NCBI RefSeq assembly: GCF_009557455.1
Contig: NZ_CP045651.1
Location: 1,550,001-1,614,000, forward strand
From: Alistipes sp. dk3624
Lineage (GTDB): Bacteria; Bacteroidota; Bacteroidia; Bacteroidales; Rikenellaceae
Length of the DNA: 64,000 nt
Direction of reading: 5' to 3'
This document shows, in pieces, positions 26,317 through 36,300 of this stretch. The notes under the pieces were generated by a model. It did no database searches, had not been told where the DNA came from, and saw only the letters and a list, made by a program, of their open reading frames with translations. The translations under genes were made by a program, and so were the position numbers. How positions within the stretch are numbered: position 1 is the stretch's first letter; every line of letters begins with the position of its first letter.

Positions 26317-28332
26317 ATGAAAAAAAATTTAATTGCTTTTTTGATCGTGTTCGTTTCCGTCGCCTGTTGGCAATGCGGCGACAAAGGAGAAGACGATCCT
26401 GCGCCGGATCCGAAAATCGAAATTACCGGTTCCCCGGAGGTGAATTTACCGGCGGCCGGAGGGAACGGGGTTATCTCTTTTACCACCAATGTGGCATGGA
26501 GCGCGAAAGTAAACGACACGAAAGCTTCCTCCTGGTGCAGTATATCGCCCGAGTCGGGGAAAGCAGGCGATGTGAAAATAACCGTTACGGCAAAAAAAGA
26601 TTATGAATTGTACGACGACTTTTCAGCGGAAGTCGTCATTACGGCGGGAACCGCGAGCGAGACCGTTACGGTGACGCGCGGACAGAAAGATGCGCTGATT
26701 CTGACGCAGGATTTTTATACGGTTCCGTCTGCCGGCGAAACGATCGACGTGGAACTTCAACAGAACGTCGATTACGAAGTGCAGATCCCCGATACCGTTC
26801 AATGGATCACCCAGGTCGGATCGAAAGGCCTGTCGACCGACGTGCTGCATCTGAAAGTCGATCCTTTCGACAAGACCGACGCCATTCGGTACGCTTTCGT
26901 CCTCGTCAAAGACAAAAATAGCGATCTGAGCGCGAAAATTACCGTAAAGCAAGGAGCGAAATATATTCCCACCATTTCCGACGGATGGGATATTTATAAG
27001 GCCGGCACTTACCGTTACGGGCCGTCGATCATGATTCATGACGACGGTTCGATCGATGCGTGGTTTGCCGCATCCGGCGGTCAGTACGGCGATTGGAATT
27101 ACCTGTTCAATCAGAGCGGAACGCATGAGGCGCAAGGTATTACCGGCAATAATACGGTCGGACAGAAGTTTACCGCAAAAACTCCGTTCTGGAGTATCAG
27201 CGTAACCAGCCCGAATTGGAACGGGCAGCCCTGCGGTTTTACTTTTAATTTGTACAAGTGGGACGATGCGAGCATGAGTTACAGCCAGGTCGTTCAACAG
27301 ACGCCGGTAGCGACTGCGACGTTCAAAGATTATAAAGACGGGGAAAAGATCGGGGTGACCAACGACGATAAGTTTCCGGCCGGGACTTATTTGTGGGAGC
27401 TGTCCAAAGGGCTGACCGAGCAATCGGGCGTTTGGCTGGCTACCGGAAGCGTTTCGGGCGTTACCAGTTACAAAAACGGGCAGGTCGTGAGCGGCCGGAA
27501 CTGGCAGGCGCAGTACAGCGTGGACAAAACGAGCGGTTATAATTTTTGGGATCAGGCTTCTTACCAGCATTCGGACGACGGAGGCAAGACATGGACGAAG
27601 GAAGAGATGGTACTGTTGCCGACCGAATTTTCGTCCGATCATTTTTCCGTATGCGATCCGGGAGTTGCACGGTGGGGCGGTTATTACTATATCGGATATA
27701 CCTCCACCGAAAATGAAGCGATGGTCGAAAACCATGTTTACGTAGCCCGCTCCAAATTCCCGAACGGGCCGTGGGAGAAATGGAACGGTTCCGGCTGGAC
27801 AACCGGAACGGACGTACAACCGGTAATCCGTTACGACGGCAATCCCGTGAATTTCGGAGCCGGAGAACCGTCGATAGTCGTTCTCGACAATACGGTTTAT
27901 TTCTATTATTCGTGGGACGACCAGAGCGTTACCACGCGTGTAGCGACTGCGTCGGCCGACGATCCGAACTGGCCCGGTCACCTCGTGTTCCATGGAACGG
28001 CGATGGATAAAGGCGCTATCGGCGGGGCGGATCACAGCGATGTAAAATACCGGGAGGATATCGGGAAATTCCAGGCCGTGCATACGGCGGCCCGAATGTC
28101 TGCCAATAGTTACATCGTGCTGTGGCAGTCCGACGACGGGATCAAGTTTGAGAAGATCGCCGAAATCAGGGAAGGATTGCAGCCGGGCGCGCATAACTGC
28201 GGTTGGAGCGGAGACGAGCAGGGGCACATAAAACTCGGTGTTCAGCAATATATCAGTTATGCCTATACGCTCGATTTTGGTCCGGAGTCATGGGGTAAAT
28301 GGAATACCCGCTGGGCGAAACTGAACTGGTAA
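26317..28332 (+). CDS. BACON-domain lipoprotein with GH43-like propeller
   Basis: A 671-residue lipoprotein (lipobox Cys at residue 17 or 20). Two BACON domains fill about residues 38-215 (SSWCSISPESGKAGDVKITV; EVVITAGTASETVTVTRGQK), followed by the shared module with WYFAASGG-like and SVTSPNWNGQPCGFTFNLY segments and a propeller with CDPGVARWGGYYYIGYTST, VARSKFPNGPWEKWNGSGW and GAGEPSIVVLDNTVYFYYSW. It is a paralog of the two genes upstream. A -7 box TATTTTTG at 26291-26298 lies 18 bases before the ATG, so it is likely transcribed alone, and a strong terminator follows. Confidence 0.78.
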   Translation: MKKNLIAFLIVFVSVACWQCGDKGEDDPAPDPKIEITGSPEVNLPAAGGNGVISFTTNVAWSAKVNDTKASSWCSISPESGKAGDVKITVTAKKDYELYDDFSAEVVITAGTASETVTVTRGQKDALILTQDFYTVPSAGETIDVELQQNVDYEVQIPDTVQWITQVGSKGLSTDVLHLKVDPFDKTDAIRYAFVLVKDKNSDLSAKITVKQGAKYIPTISDGWDIYKAGTYRYGPSIMIHDDGSIDAWFAASGGQYGDWNYLFNQSGTHEAQGITGNNTVGQKFTAKTPFWSISVTSPNWNGQPCGFTFNLYKWDDASMSYSQVVQQTPVATATFKDYKDGEKIGVTNDDKFPAGTYLWELSKGLTEQSGVWLATGSVSGVTSYKNGQVVSGRNWQAQYSVDKTSGYNFWDQASYQHSDDGGKTWTKEEMVLLPTEFSSDHFSVCDPGVARWGGYYYIGYTSTENEAMVENHVYVARSKFPNGPWEKWNGSGWTTGTDVQPVIRYDGNPVNFGAGEPSIVVLDNTVYFYYSWDDQSVTTRVATASADDPNWPGHLVFHGTAMDKGAIGGADHSDVKYREDIGKFQAVHTAARMSANSYIVLWQSDDGIKFEKIAEIREGLQPGAHNCGWSGDEQGHIKLGVQQYISYAYTLDFGPESWGKWNTRWAKLNW

Positions 28333-28358
28333 GCCGTAGGAGAGAATCGTATCCGTTT

Positions 28359-28395
28359 GTCCGGAGACTTCGTTTGGGAGTCTCCGGACTTTTTA
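28359..28395 (+). terminator. Terminator after third lipoprotein
   Basis: GTCCGGAGAC and GTCTCCGGAC form a perfect 10 bp stem, followed by TTTTT. Confidence 0.85.
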
Positions 28396-28416
28396 TGTAA
28401 AAATGCATTTCGTTTT

Positions 28417-28446
28417 TTTGCAAAAATATTTTTTTAGTTATCTTTG
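28417..28446 (+). promoter_or_regulatory. Promoter of tRNA-Glu
   Basis: TTTG at 28417-28420 and TATCTTTG at 28439-28446 with an 18-base spacer form a canonical Bacteroidota promoter; the tRNA starts 12 bases later. Confidence 0.75.
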
Positions 28447-28457
28447 CATCGAATAAT

Positions 28458-28529
28458 GCTGTATTCGTCTAACGGTTAGGACGGTAGATTCTCAGTCTAC
28501 AAATAAGGGTTCGATTCCCTTATACAGTA
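28458..28529 (+). tRNA. tRNA-Glu(CTC), at the left prophage boundary
   Basis: A full cloverleaf: acceptor GCTGTAT/ATACAGT, D arm GTCTAACGGTTAGGAC, anticodon stem GTAGA/TCTAC with loop TTCTCAG (anticodon CTC), T arm AAGGG/CCCTT with TTCGATT. It reads GAG. The pair 1-72 is a G-T wobble. Prophage genes begin within 80 bases, so its 3-prime end is the likely attachment site. The matching right site is not in the window. Confidence 0.9.
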
Positions 28530-28607
28530 CGAATTGCATTGATTATCAGCGCTGTTCTTGTTTGTGGGTATCAAATGCAGTACCTTTTGATTCAAAAAGG
28601 GTATTTT

Positions 28608-29102
28608 TTAACGATTCCGTATCTTCCTTGTTAATCCCCAAATTTTCCATCCCACCCATGTGATTAATACCAATAAAGCAAGCCGTCCGGCCCATATCGA
28701 AAATTTTTGCCATTTCGTCAAATCTGCCGGGACGGGAATCTCTTTGTACCGGTCACGATAAACGATACTATCCCGAATTATTGTTTTCTCGGCATCTTTG
28801 ACGGGAACGGCAACGGGATATGTGTGCGGCTTGTTCCGTAGGTCATGGTACAATATTCCATCTGTACCGATCCGTGCGTTCGATTCTGCGAAGTCCGTTT
28901 CCAAGTGTGATGAACTATCGCGGGTCTGTGTCTGCGCCGACTGTGCGGGGACAGGAACCCTTACCGTATCGATCCGTATCTTCTCCGCGTATTCGGTCTT
29001 GTACTCGACGCGAACGCTGTCTTTCGACTCCGAGCGGATCGGCATTGCCTGGCGGCAGCACGATACGGCAAGCACTCCCAATATAACTACCAGTTTTTTC
29101 AT
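28608..29102 (-). CDS. Candidate unimolecular spanin
   Basis: A 164-residue protein with a lipoprotein-type signal ([14 protein letters not shown], Cys15/16) and a single C-terminal membrane helix at about 137-156 ([20 protein letters not shown]). The stretch between is rich in charged residues and beta-forming [10 protein letters not shown]. An outer-membrane lipid anchor plus an inner-membrane C-terminal helix is the topology of unimolecular spanins such as T1 gp11, which fuse the two membranes in the last lysis step. It is the last gene of the holin-lysozyme-spanin cassette and overlaps the lysozyme stop by four bases. The function is inferred from topology and position. Confidence 0.6.
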   Translation of the reverse strand: MKKLVVILGVLAVSCCRQAMPIRSESKDSVRVEYKTEYAEKIRIDTVRVPVPAQSAQTQTRDSSSHLETDFAESNARIGTDGILYHDLRNKPHTYPVAVPVKDAEKTIIRDSIVYRDRYKEIPVPADLTKWQKFSIWAGRLALLVLITWVGWKIWGLTRKIRNR

Positions 29103-29623
29103 GGCTCGAACTTGATTTCGTTAATGCGGTATTTCCATCCGTTGATAAACCGCTTCTGAGACGGTTTCTTTCGAACGATATTGTCCACGAAATTTAACCG
29201 GGCCTGTTTGATCTGAGCGAACAGTTCGCGGGGGTCGCGGGCGTTCAGTGCGGCAATGGTTTTAGGGCCTACGATACCGTCCACTGCAACGCCGAGTATC
29301 TGTTGCGGAATCTTGATGCCGTTGGCTCCCGATGCCCAGACCCAATCGACCAGGATGTTAGCCAGCGATTGATTGCGGATCTCGTCGGCTTTCCACCGAT
29401 CCCAATAGTGCGGTTTCAATACACGGGAGACGACTTCGTCCCATGTAAGCATTTTAAGGTCGTCTACATCGATATCTCCGTCGCCATCCTTGTCATAACC
29501 TATCTGTCGCCATGTAGCGATTGTCACACCCATATTTGTCGCGCCTCCCTGATCGTAAGGGTCGTCCACGAAGCCGCCTTCCCATTTCCGGATAAAGGGA
29601 GCCAATTTGCTGATATTTGCCAT
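29099..29623 (-). CDS. GH108 N-acetylmuramidase endolysin
   Basis: A 174-residue lysozyme of family GH108. The catalytic Glu15 is in [20 protein letters not shown], the family signature, and a C-terminal PG-binding-3-like domain includes [17 protein letters not shown]. Between them, residues 44-55 ([12 protein letters not shown]) form an EF-hand-like calcium loop with Asp at positions 1, 3, 5, 7, 9 and 12. No signal peptide is present, so export depends on the holin upstream. It starts 17 bases after the holin gene. Confidence 0.92.
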   Translation of the reverse strand: MANISKLAPFIRKWEGGFVDDPYDQGGATNMGVTIATWRQIGYDKDGDGDIDVDDLKMLTWDEVVSRVLKPHYWDRWKADEIRNQSLANILVDWVWASGANGIKIPQQILGVAVDGIVGPKTIAALNARDPRELFAQIKQARLNFVDNIVRKKPSQKRFINGWKYRINEIKFEP

Positions 29624-29640
29624 AATTTTTATTGTTAAAT

Positions 29641-30108
29641 TTATTGTCGATTTTTATCCTCGTCTATAGCCTTTGTTACATCTTCGTCAAATTCATGTAC
29701 TTTATTAATTGTGTAGCGTTTTATTATCCGGAATATCTTGGCTTCGGAAATATCTCCGGCGTTTTCCAGAAAACTCCAAAATTCAACACCGCAGATAAAA
29801 CCAGTGCATAGATTCGGCAATAATTCCGATTTGGGAATGAATCCTATTACATGCCTTGACAGCACGAAAGCCAGCATGACCGTACCCAGGGAGAAGAATA
29901 GTTTCTCCACCGTCCGCCATGCAGCATAAGAGCTGAAGTACCATTCTCTATGCTGTCTCTTGGATCGTCTGTAACTCGCCCAGCAGCCCGTCACGAAATC
30001 AATAGCTATGAAAACAAGAATACACAGCAATAAAGGTCCTATGGGGGTAAAATACCCTACGATACTAAGCATCAATCCACACACTCTGCGTCCAGCATCT
30101 AATTTCAT
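29641..30108 (-). CDS. Phage holin family protein
   Basis: A 155-residue membrane protein with hydrophobic helices at about 8-42 ([30 protein letters not shown]) and about 72-90 ([15 protein letters not shown]), followed by [29 protein letters not shown]. The D-FVTG-WASYRR segment and the late SFLEN motif resemble the phage_holin_4 family of Bacteroidota phages. It precedes the endolysin, the normal position for the pore former that lets it cross the inner membrane. Confidence 0.82.
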   Translation of the reverse strand: MKLDAGRRVCGLMLSIVGYFTPIGPLLLCILVFIAIDFVTGCWASYRRSKRQHREWYFSSYAAWRTVEKLFFSLGTVMLAFVLSRHVIGFIPKSELLPNLCTGFICGVEFWSFLENAGDISEAKIFRIIKRYTINKVHEFDEDVTKAIDEDKNRQ

Positions 30109-30119
30109 CGTTTACGGTT

Positions 30120-30380
30120 TTAGGTTAATTGCTCCATGATCGCATCATATACGGCGGGAGTGCAAGCCTCGGCCACCTTTTGGAGGAGTTCAGCCTCTCT
30201 ATCCGAAAGCTGAATTGGCCCTTTGTTATCGTAAATTTTATGTACTAATGCGTGATATTCCATGCCGGGACACCCCGTATAGATTGCGTCGGCAATAGAT
30301 ACCCGGTAATCCCTGACTTCGGATTTCGTCCTGGCAAAATCCAAATAAACCCGCAGATTCGTTAAATCGATGTTCTTCAT
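30120..30380 (-). CDS. Small phage protein, unknown
   Basis: An 86-residue protein starting MKNIDLTNLRVYLDFARTK. The frame is open further upstream, but those codons overlap the end of the tail gene, and the ATG at 30380 comes just after that stop. It is predicted mostly helical and without membrane segments. Its place between the tail tip gene and the holin suggests a small virion or lysis accessory. I do not recognise a family. Confidence 0.6.
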   Translation of the reverse strand: MKNIDLTNLRVYLDFARTKSEVRDYRVSIADAIYTGCPGMEYHALVHKIYDNKGPIQLSDREAELLQKVAEACTPAVYDAIMEQLT

Positions 30381-30384
30381 AATT

Positions 30385-33300
30385 TTAGTTATTGTAGTTT
30401 GCGTAATTCCAAAATTTTGTAGAGTTGATAAATGTAAACTTACATTCGCTATTCCAATTGATCGTAACATCCTTCACGGGGCCTGATCCCATTCGGATAT
30501 AATGGGTGGCATTATAAGCGTGAACTATTACGTTACCAGAGCCCGATTTTTTAATCCAAATTACTTTACCATCGTTGTTAGTCGAAGGCAGATAAATGTG
30601 AGTTGTTCCCGACCCGTTGTATTCTATATAATCGTCCTCTCTTGTTAGATATGTGCTGCCTGCGGAAAAAAGATATTTGGTCGATGTTGCTATCCCTCGT
30701 ATTTTAGCGTCGGCATTGAGGCGAAAGTCTCCATTCCATATATCTATGGCAATATTATCAGTACCGCCCCATGCGCCTACACTTATAGCCCGGACAAGCC
30801 CGGACGACGCTTTCGCACTGATAGTCAAATTGCCATAATTATTATTATACGAACTTTCATTCCCAAGTTGAACATAGGATTCCCCATAGGTAAACTTAAT
30901 ATTGCCGCTATTCTTTGTATTAAGAAGGTTTCCGCTGTCGATAACGAAATCGCCTACTTTCCCGGAACTCGCCGTTATGGTGCCTGTAAATTCTCCTGCT
31001 GAAGCATGAACTATCCCCGTGAATTCGCCTGAAGTTGCTACCACTTTCCCTGTGAACTCTCCGCCCGAAGCGTACACTTTGCCCCGAAATTCCCCGGAGC
31101 TCGCATATATAGCCCCTCTGACAGTAAGAGAAGAATTTGCAGGCTCGAATACCAGCCGGTCGCCTCCTAATGCAAAATACCCATCCGAATAAAACCGAAA
31201 CTTAGCTTCGTTGGCCGCTTTTGCAGAAGTGGCGCCGCCGAACAGTATCGGGTATCGGGATAGATCGGAATACGGGTTAATACCCGATAATCCCGCAACG
31301 ATATTCGATGCGGAATCGCGGACGCCGACAAACCCTGTAAGCAACAAACCGTCCGATATCTCCGTAGTCATATCCGAAAATGCCGATTTCAGAAATTCCA
31401 ATTCCGCAACTCTTGCGGCTGCGGCATCGGCAGCATCCTGGGCGGCATCGGAATAGGATTTCAATTCGTTCTGAATAGCCTGATTTGCATCTTCTATGGC
31501 TCTCGTGAAATCTTTGTATGCAGCATTGAATTCCGTGTATTGTGCATTCACGTTCCTTACTTCGGCTTCTGATGCTTTGCCGTCCGCAATTGCCGCTGAA
31601 ATGGCATTCAGAAGACTTACTTTAGCTGCGTCAAACGCACTCTTCTTTGTGGCAAGATCCGTTTTCGCCGAACCTCCCAGATAGGGATTGTTATACAGCT
31701 TGCCATAGGCGGCATCGGCTGCGGAGCCCGTTTCGTTGACCGTATTGGTATACTTTTCGATGGATGCCGCTTCCGCGCGATCCACAATCCCGTCGGCAAA
31801 GGCTTCGTCGGTGAAGTCTTTCATGCTGGCGACGGTGGTGTTCAACGATGCCGCCGCATCTTTAGCCTCTTGGGCTGTTTTTTGCGCTGCATCGAGATTC
31901 ACGACCGGCGTTTCTATCGACGTCCGGGTGGGAAGATCGCCGGACGAACTTCCGGAAGTCCAATGATAACCGGAAGGATGCAATTCAATGAAAGGGACGC
32001 CGGAGGTACGCACCGTGTACCTGCCGCCGCCGCGAACGTATATGTATTCCATCGATATCTCTATCACCTGTCCGATGCTGCCGACGGGCGTACTCTCTGC
32101 AAAGCTGTAAGCAAAGGAATGGATATACCTTTTGACGGGTAGCGTGCCCCAACGGTTCCCGTTCGACTCCCAGGCGCAATTGCATGAGAATCCCTGCGCA
32201 TGAGTGGCCCAGGGAGGCTTCCCGCTCGTGCCTAATACGGTTCCGATATTAAAAGTCGCTTTATAATCTGTAGCATTGTATAAAGTGAATGTTACCGGAT
32301 AATAAGTATCCGGATCGAGCGCCGTAGCGTCGATCGTAGTGATCAGGAACTGCCCGGACGAATAGTACTGAATATTTTTCAGCAACGTCGTCTTCGCATC
32401 GTAGTACGTTTTGAATCTCGCATTGAAAACCGACCCGGTGATCGTCGAGGTCGTCGTCATATCCGCCAGCAGCGGCGTAATGTATGCGCTCAGGGCATTG
32501 TAGACGTTCAGATAATCGGCGGTGCTCAGTTGGATCGTATCGGCCTGGGCTGTGAGGATCGGTTTCTCGCCCTGGATGATCTCCCATTCCCGTTTGGCGT
32601 CCTGTTTCTCATTAGGGGTCAGCTTGTCGTCGCTGGCGATATCGGCCAAGGCGTCCAGGGCTTTGTCCGAGTACTCCTTCTGGTCATTGTCGGATATGGA
32701 GTACGCCGTAGCCTTATTGCCCTGCTCCAGCTTGGCTCCACACAAATACACTTCATTGTTTCCTGAATGAACTCTAAATAACACTCTGTTATCTCCGCTC
32801 GGACTGACAGTTCCCAAAGTTAGGAATGTTACGAAAAAACGCTTCCATTCCGAAGTCAGAACATACCTCATACGAGTATCGACAGCGGAACCGACGGAGG
32901 CATCTCCGTTGGTAGCTATAATTCTTTGACTAATTACAGGATGGCAGTAGGTGTGGACATAGCCCTCCCCTTTGGCCCAAAAACTAAGAGTATATTCTTC
33001 CGATGGCGTGAACGGTACATTCACCTGCTGGCGAACTTCTGCATAATCGGCGGAAGTCGGAACTTTACAGTATACGACGTTTAGACCTAAATATTGTTCA
33101 GACAGAATTTGCCCTTCTCCGCTCCAATGATCGGAAAAATTTTTTGTGCCGTTCAGAATATTCACTCCGCCGATCTGTACGGCATCCACCGCGGCGTCAG
33201 CCGCATTTTTTGCCATTGCATCCGCGATGAGATTGGCGAACCGGCTCACTTCCGCGTCATAGTTAGCGAAATAAGTATTGTAACTTGACCGTTGCGCATC

Positions 33301-36300
33301 GGTCAGGGTCGTATCGGAATCTATATTGACCGCAACCGTCCCGGACAGGAAGTTTTTCAAGGCATTATAGGCGGCGGATAAATCGGCAATCGATACGCTG
33401 TATGTCGTCGCATCGTCCTGGTAGGATGCGTATTCTTTATCGATCTGGGCGACCTTATTACGTAGCGTGGCCTTTTCTTCTTTGGATATTACGCTATCCG
33501 AGGCCATCTGACGCAGCCTGAGTTGGGCGTCATTCACACTTTGCCAGTCGGATTCGGAAGCGGTAGAACCATCGGCTTTATTAGCGTTACTGACATAGAT
33601 GACTCCCGATGTTTTAATCCATATATCATTTACGCTATACGGAACGGCGGGGGTGCTGTCTCCATAAAACAGCTTAGCTTTCGTTCCGGCCAGTCCCAAT
33701 GCTTCGCGGGCTTCTGATAGAGCTTGCGCCGCACCGCTATCGGCAACTCGTAGCCATTGGTATGTATTGTTTTGATATGAAAATTTATACCGCTCCGTAA
33801 CATTTTCCCCGTCAATGACTACAAATCTGTCGTAATAATCCCCGATATGGCGATTCTTTTCTTCGGTGCTCGTCCATTCGTTTGCAGGGGCATTGTTGAG
33901 CGTAGGCATTTCCGTCCCTTCGTAAGACGTAATCGATCCGTCGATCTGGCTTTGCAAATCCGGGATGATCGTATCGTTAAGCACGTTTACCGCCGTTTGC
34001 AATTCCTGCGACAGTTGATACGCCCCCTGTGCAGTAGTGTTGATTGCCGTCTGGATGTATTTATTCGCTTCTTCTAATCGGGTGTTAAATGTGCCGTAAG
34101 CCGTGTTGAAGATGTCGTATTTAGAATCCACGTCAGATTTCTCCGTGGGAGTGGCTACGCCGTCCGCCGATGCTGATTGGATCGATGTCAATAGGTTTGC
34201 GACAGCCGTGTCGAAAGCGGTTTTCGCCGCGGCAAGATTCGTCTTGGCCGTGCCGGTCAGCAGCGTATTATTATATACGGTGCTGTATGACGTATCGACG
34301 CTTTCTTTGGTTTCGTTGACCGTATTGGTATACTTTTCGATGGATGCCGCTTCCGCGCGATCCACAATCCCGTCGGCAAAGGCTTCGTCGGTGAAGTCTT
34401 TCATGCTGGCAACGGTGGTGTTCAGCGCTGCTGCCGCATCTTTAGCGTCTTGGGCTGTATCTTTTGCCGTATCGATATCCTGTTTCACCTCCGGCCACTC
34501 CGAAAGATTCTTCAGTCCCGAACTGTTTTTACCGATTATTACGTCGGTATTCATTCTCATTCTCGGTTTGGTATCGCCGGGGGCCTGCTGGAAGGTGATG
34601 TAAGTCGCTTCGGGATCATCCAGGTTTCTATCCCCGCAGAACATATCCCCGTATACATACTGATACGCGCGGCCCGTTACGGGATTTACCCCGATCCCGA
34701 TATAGTTTTTATCCGTCAGGTCGAAAGAGTCTATTTTAGCCAATACCTGTATGGAGCCGCCGTCCCTTGCATCTATTACGATTGCCGATTGGCGGGCGAC
34801 GTCGGTTCTGTTACCGAACTGCACGATATTGTCCCCTTCTGCGGGAATGCCGCTGCCGTCTTTATCTGTTTTGGAGATATCCACATAATCGTCTCCCACG
34901 CCGGTAACGAGCGCCCAAAAATATTTAATGATGCTTTTGTTATCGGCGGAGTAACGTTGGCATCTTGCCTGATCGCCTACGACAATACCGCTATATCTCG
35001 TACCGTTCTTGTTGTCATAATAACAGCGATAATAAGTGCTTTCCTCTTGTGCGGACGTGCATTCGAAGCCTCCGTTCGAATGTACCGTTTCTCCGAGCCT
35101 GAAAGACATCTGATTTATGATAAGCTCGTTGAATACCGCTTCTTTGCGAATGATTAGCTTGTCCGCTTCCACGACACTGCTGCCCGTGCTATCCTGATAT
35201 ACGCCCGCACCGGCTCCGCTGATATTTCCCTTGCGGAAATTGGCCGTAGCGAACTTGCCTTTCGCAATAACATCCGCGTCAGATTCGACGTTGCCTTGCG
35301 CCGTAACGCTTCCTTTCGCATCTACGTTTCCCCCAGCGGATATATCTCCCCCTGATTCAATATTTCCTCCTACTTGCGCATCCCCGCCAGCGGTCATATC
35401 CTGGGCGGCATTTATGTTGCCCGCATTGAAATCAAGGGATTTCCTGCCACCTTTGGGGTGGAAGTCCTCCATACTCCGAAGCGCAGAAAAAACGTTGTAA
35501 TCGGTGGGGGCCGTGTTGTCGTATCTACTGATAACATAGATGCCTACGCCGGATACAACACCGATTCTTTCCGCATACTGGTTTTCCTTTATGTTGGTTT
35601 CGATGCTGCCCAAGCGGGAATAAACCGTATTATCGCCGACGGTGTAGGTGGCGATATACTCATTGTACAGCTTCTTTTCAAATCCCTGAATCCGCGACTG
35701 ACGACCATCAACACCAAAATTGCTGCCTACAAGAAGCACCTTTTGTCCGGCTTCGTAGTTTTTATCGTTTAGCTGGCAATACACGGGATTAGTAGGACAA
35801 TCATACACGTTGGTATCGCTGCTATTTTTTATCGCCCAAGATTTACCCACTTTCAAAAGATCCTGTTCGGCTTCAGCAATTCTTTCTTTGGGTAATTCTA
35901 TTCCGGTTAATACCATTGTGTCGCCCACCTCCGGATGCAAGTCTTTGTTGGGAATAATCAAGACATTCCCATCCCCGGAGTTTTCTGTCTTGGCGATGAC
36001 TTCAAATTTTTTGTTAAATCCGTCTTCAGGTTTCCATTTTTCAGGGTCTATGACGTTATTATCGTTGTCGATAAGGGCTATTTCAAATTCTTGGTCTTTA
36101 AGGCTTCCGCTTGTAAATACGCAACGCAGGGTTTCGCCTACGATGGTGTCGGATGGTAAAAACGGCGTATTAGCGCATGTCATTACGTAAGCGTCGAAAG
36201 TATCGCTGCTTTCCGATCCTTCCAACTTTCTCTTAATGGTAGTAATATCGGTAATCGTATCGGTGTTTTTAGGATACACATCCTCGAAATACACCACTTT

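Noticed and set aside
28530-28607. Integrase or right attachment site
   Set aside because: No integrase gene is in the window, and a repeat of the tRNA-Glu end (TTCGATTCCCTT) was not found near the right edge, so the element must end beyond it.
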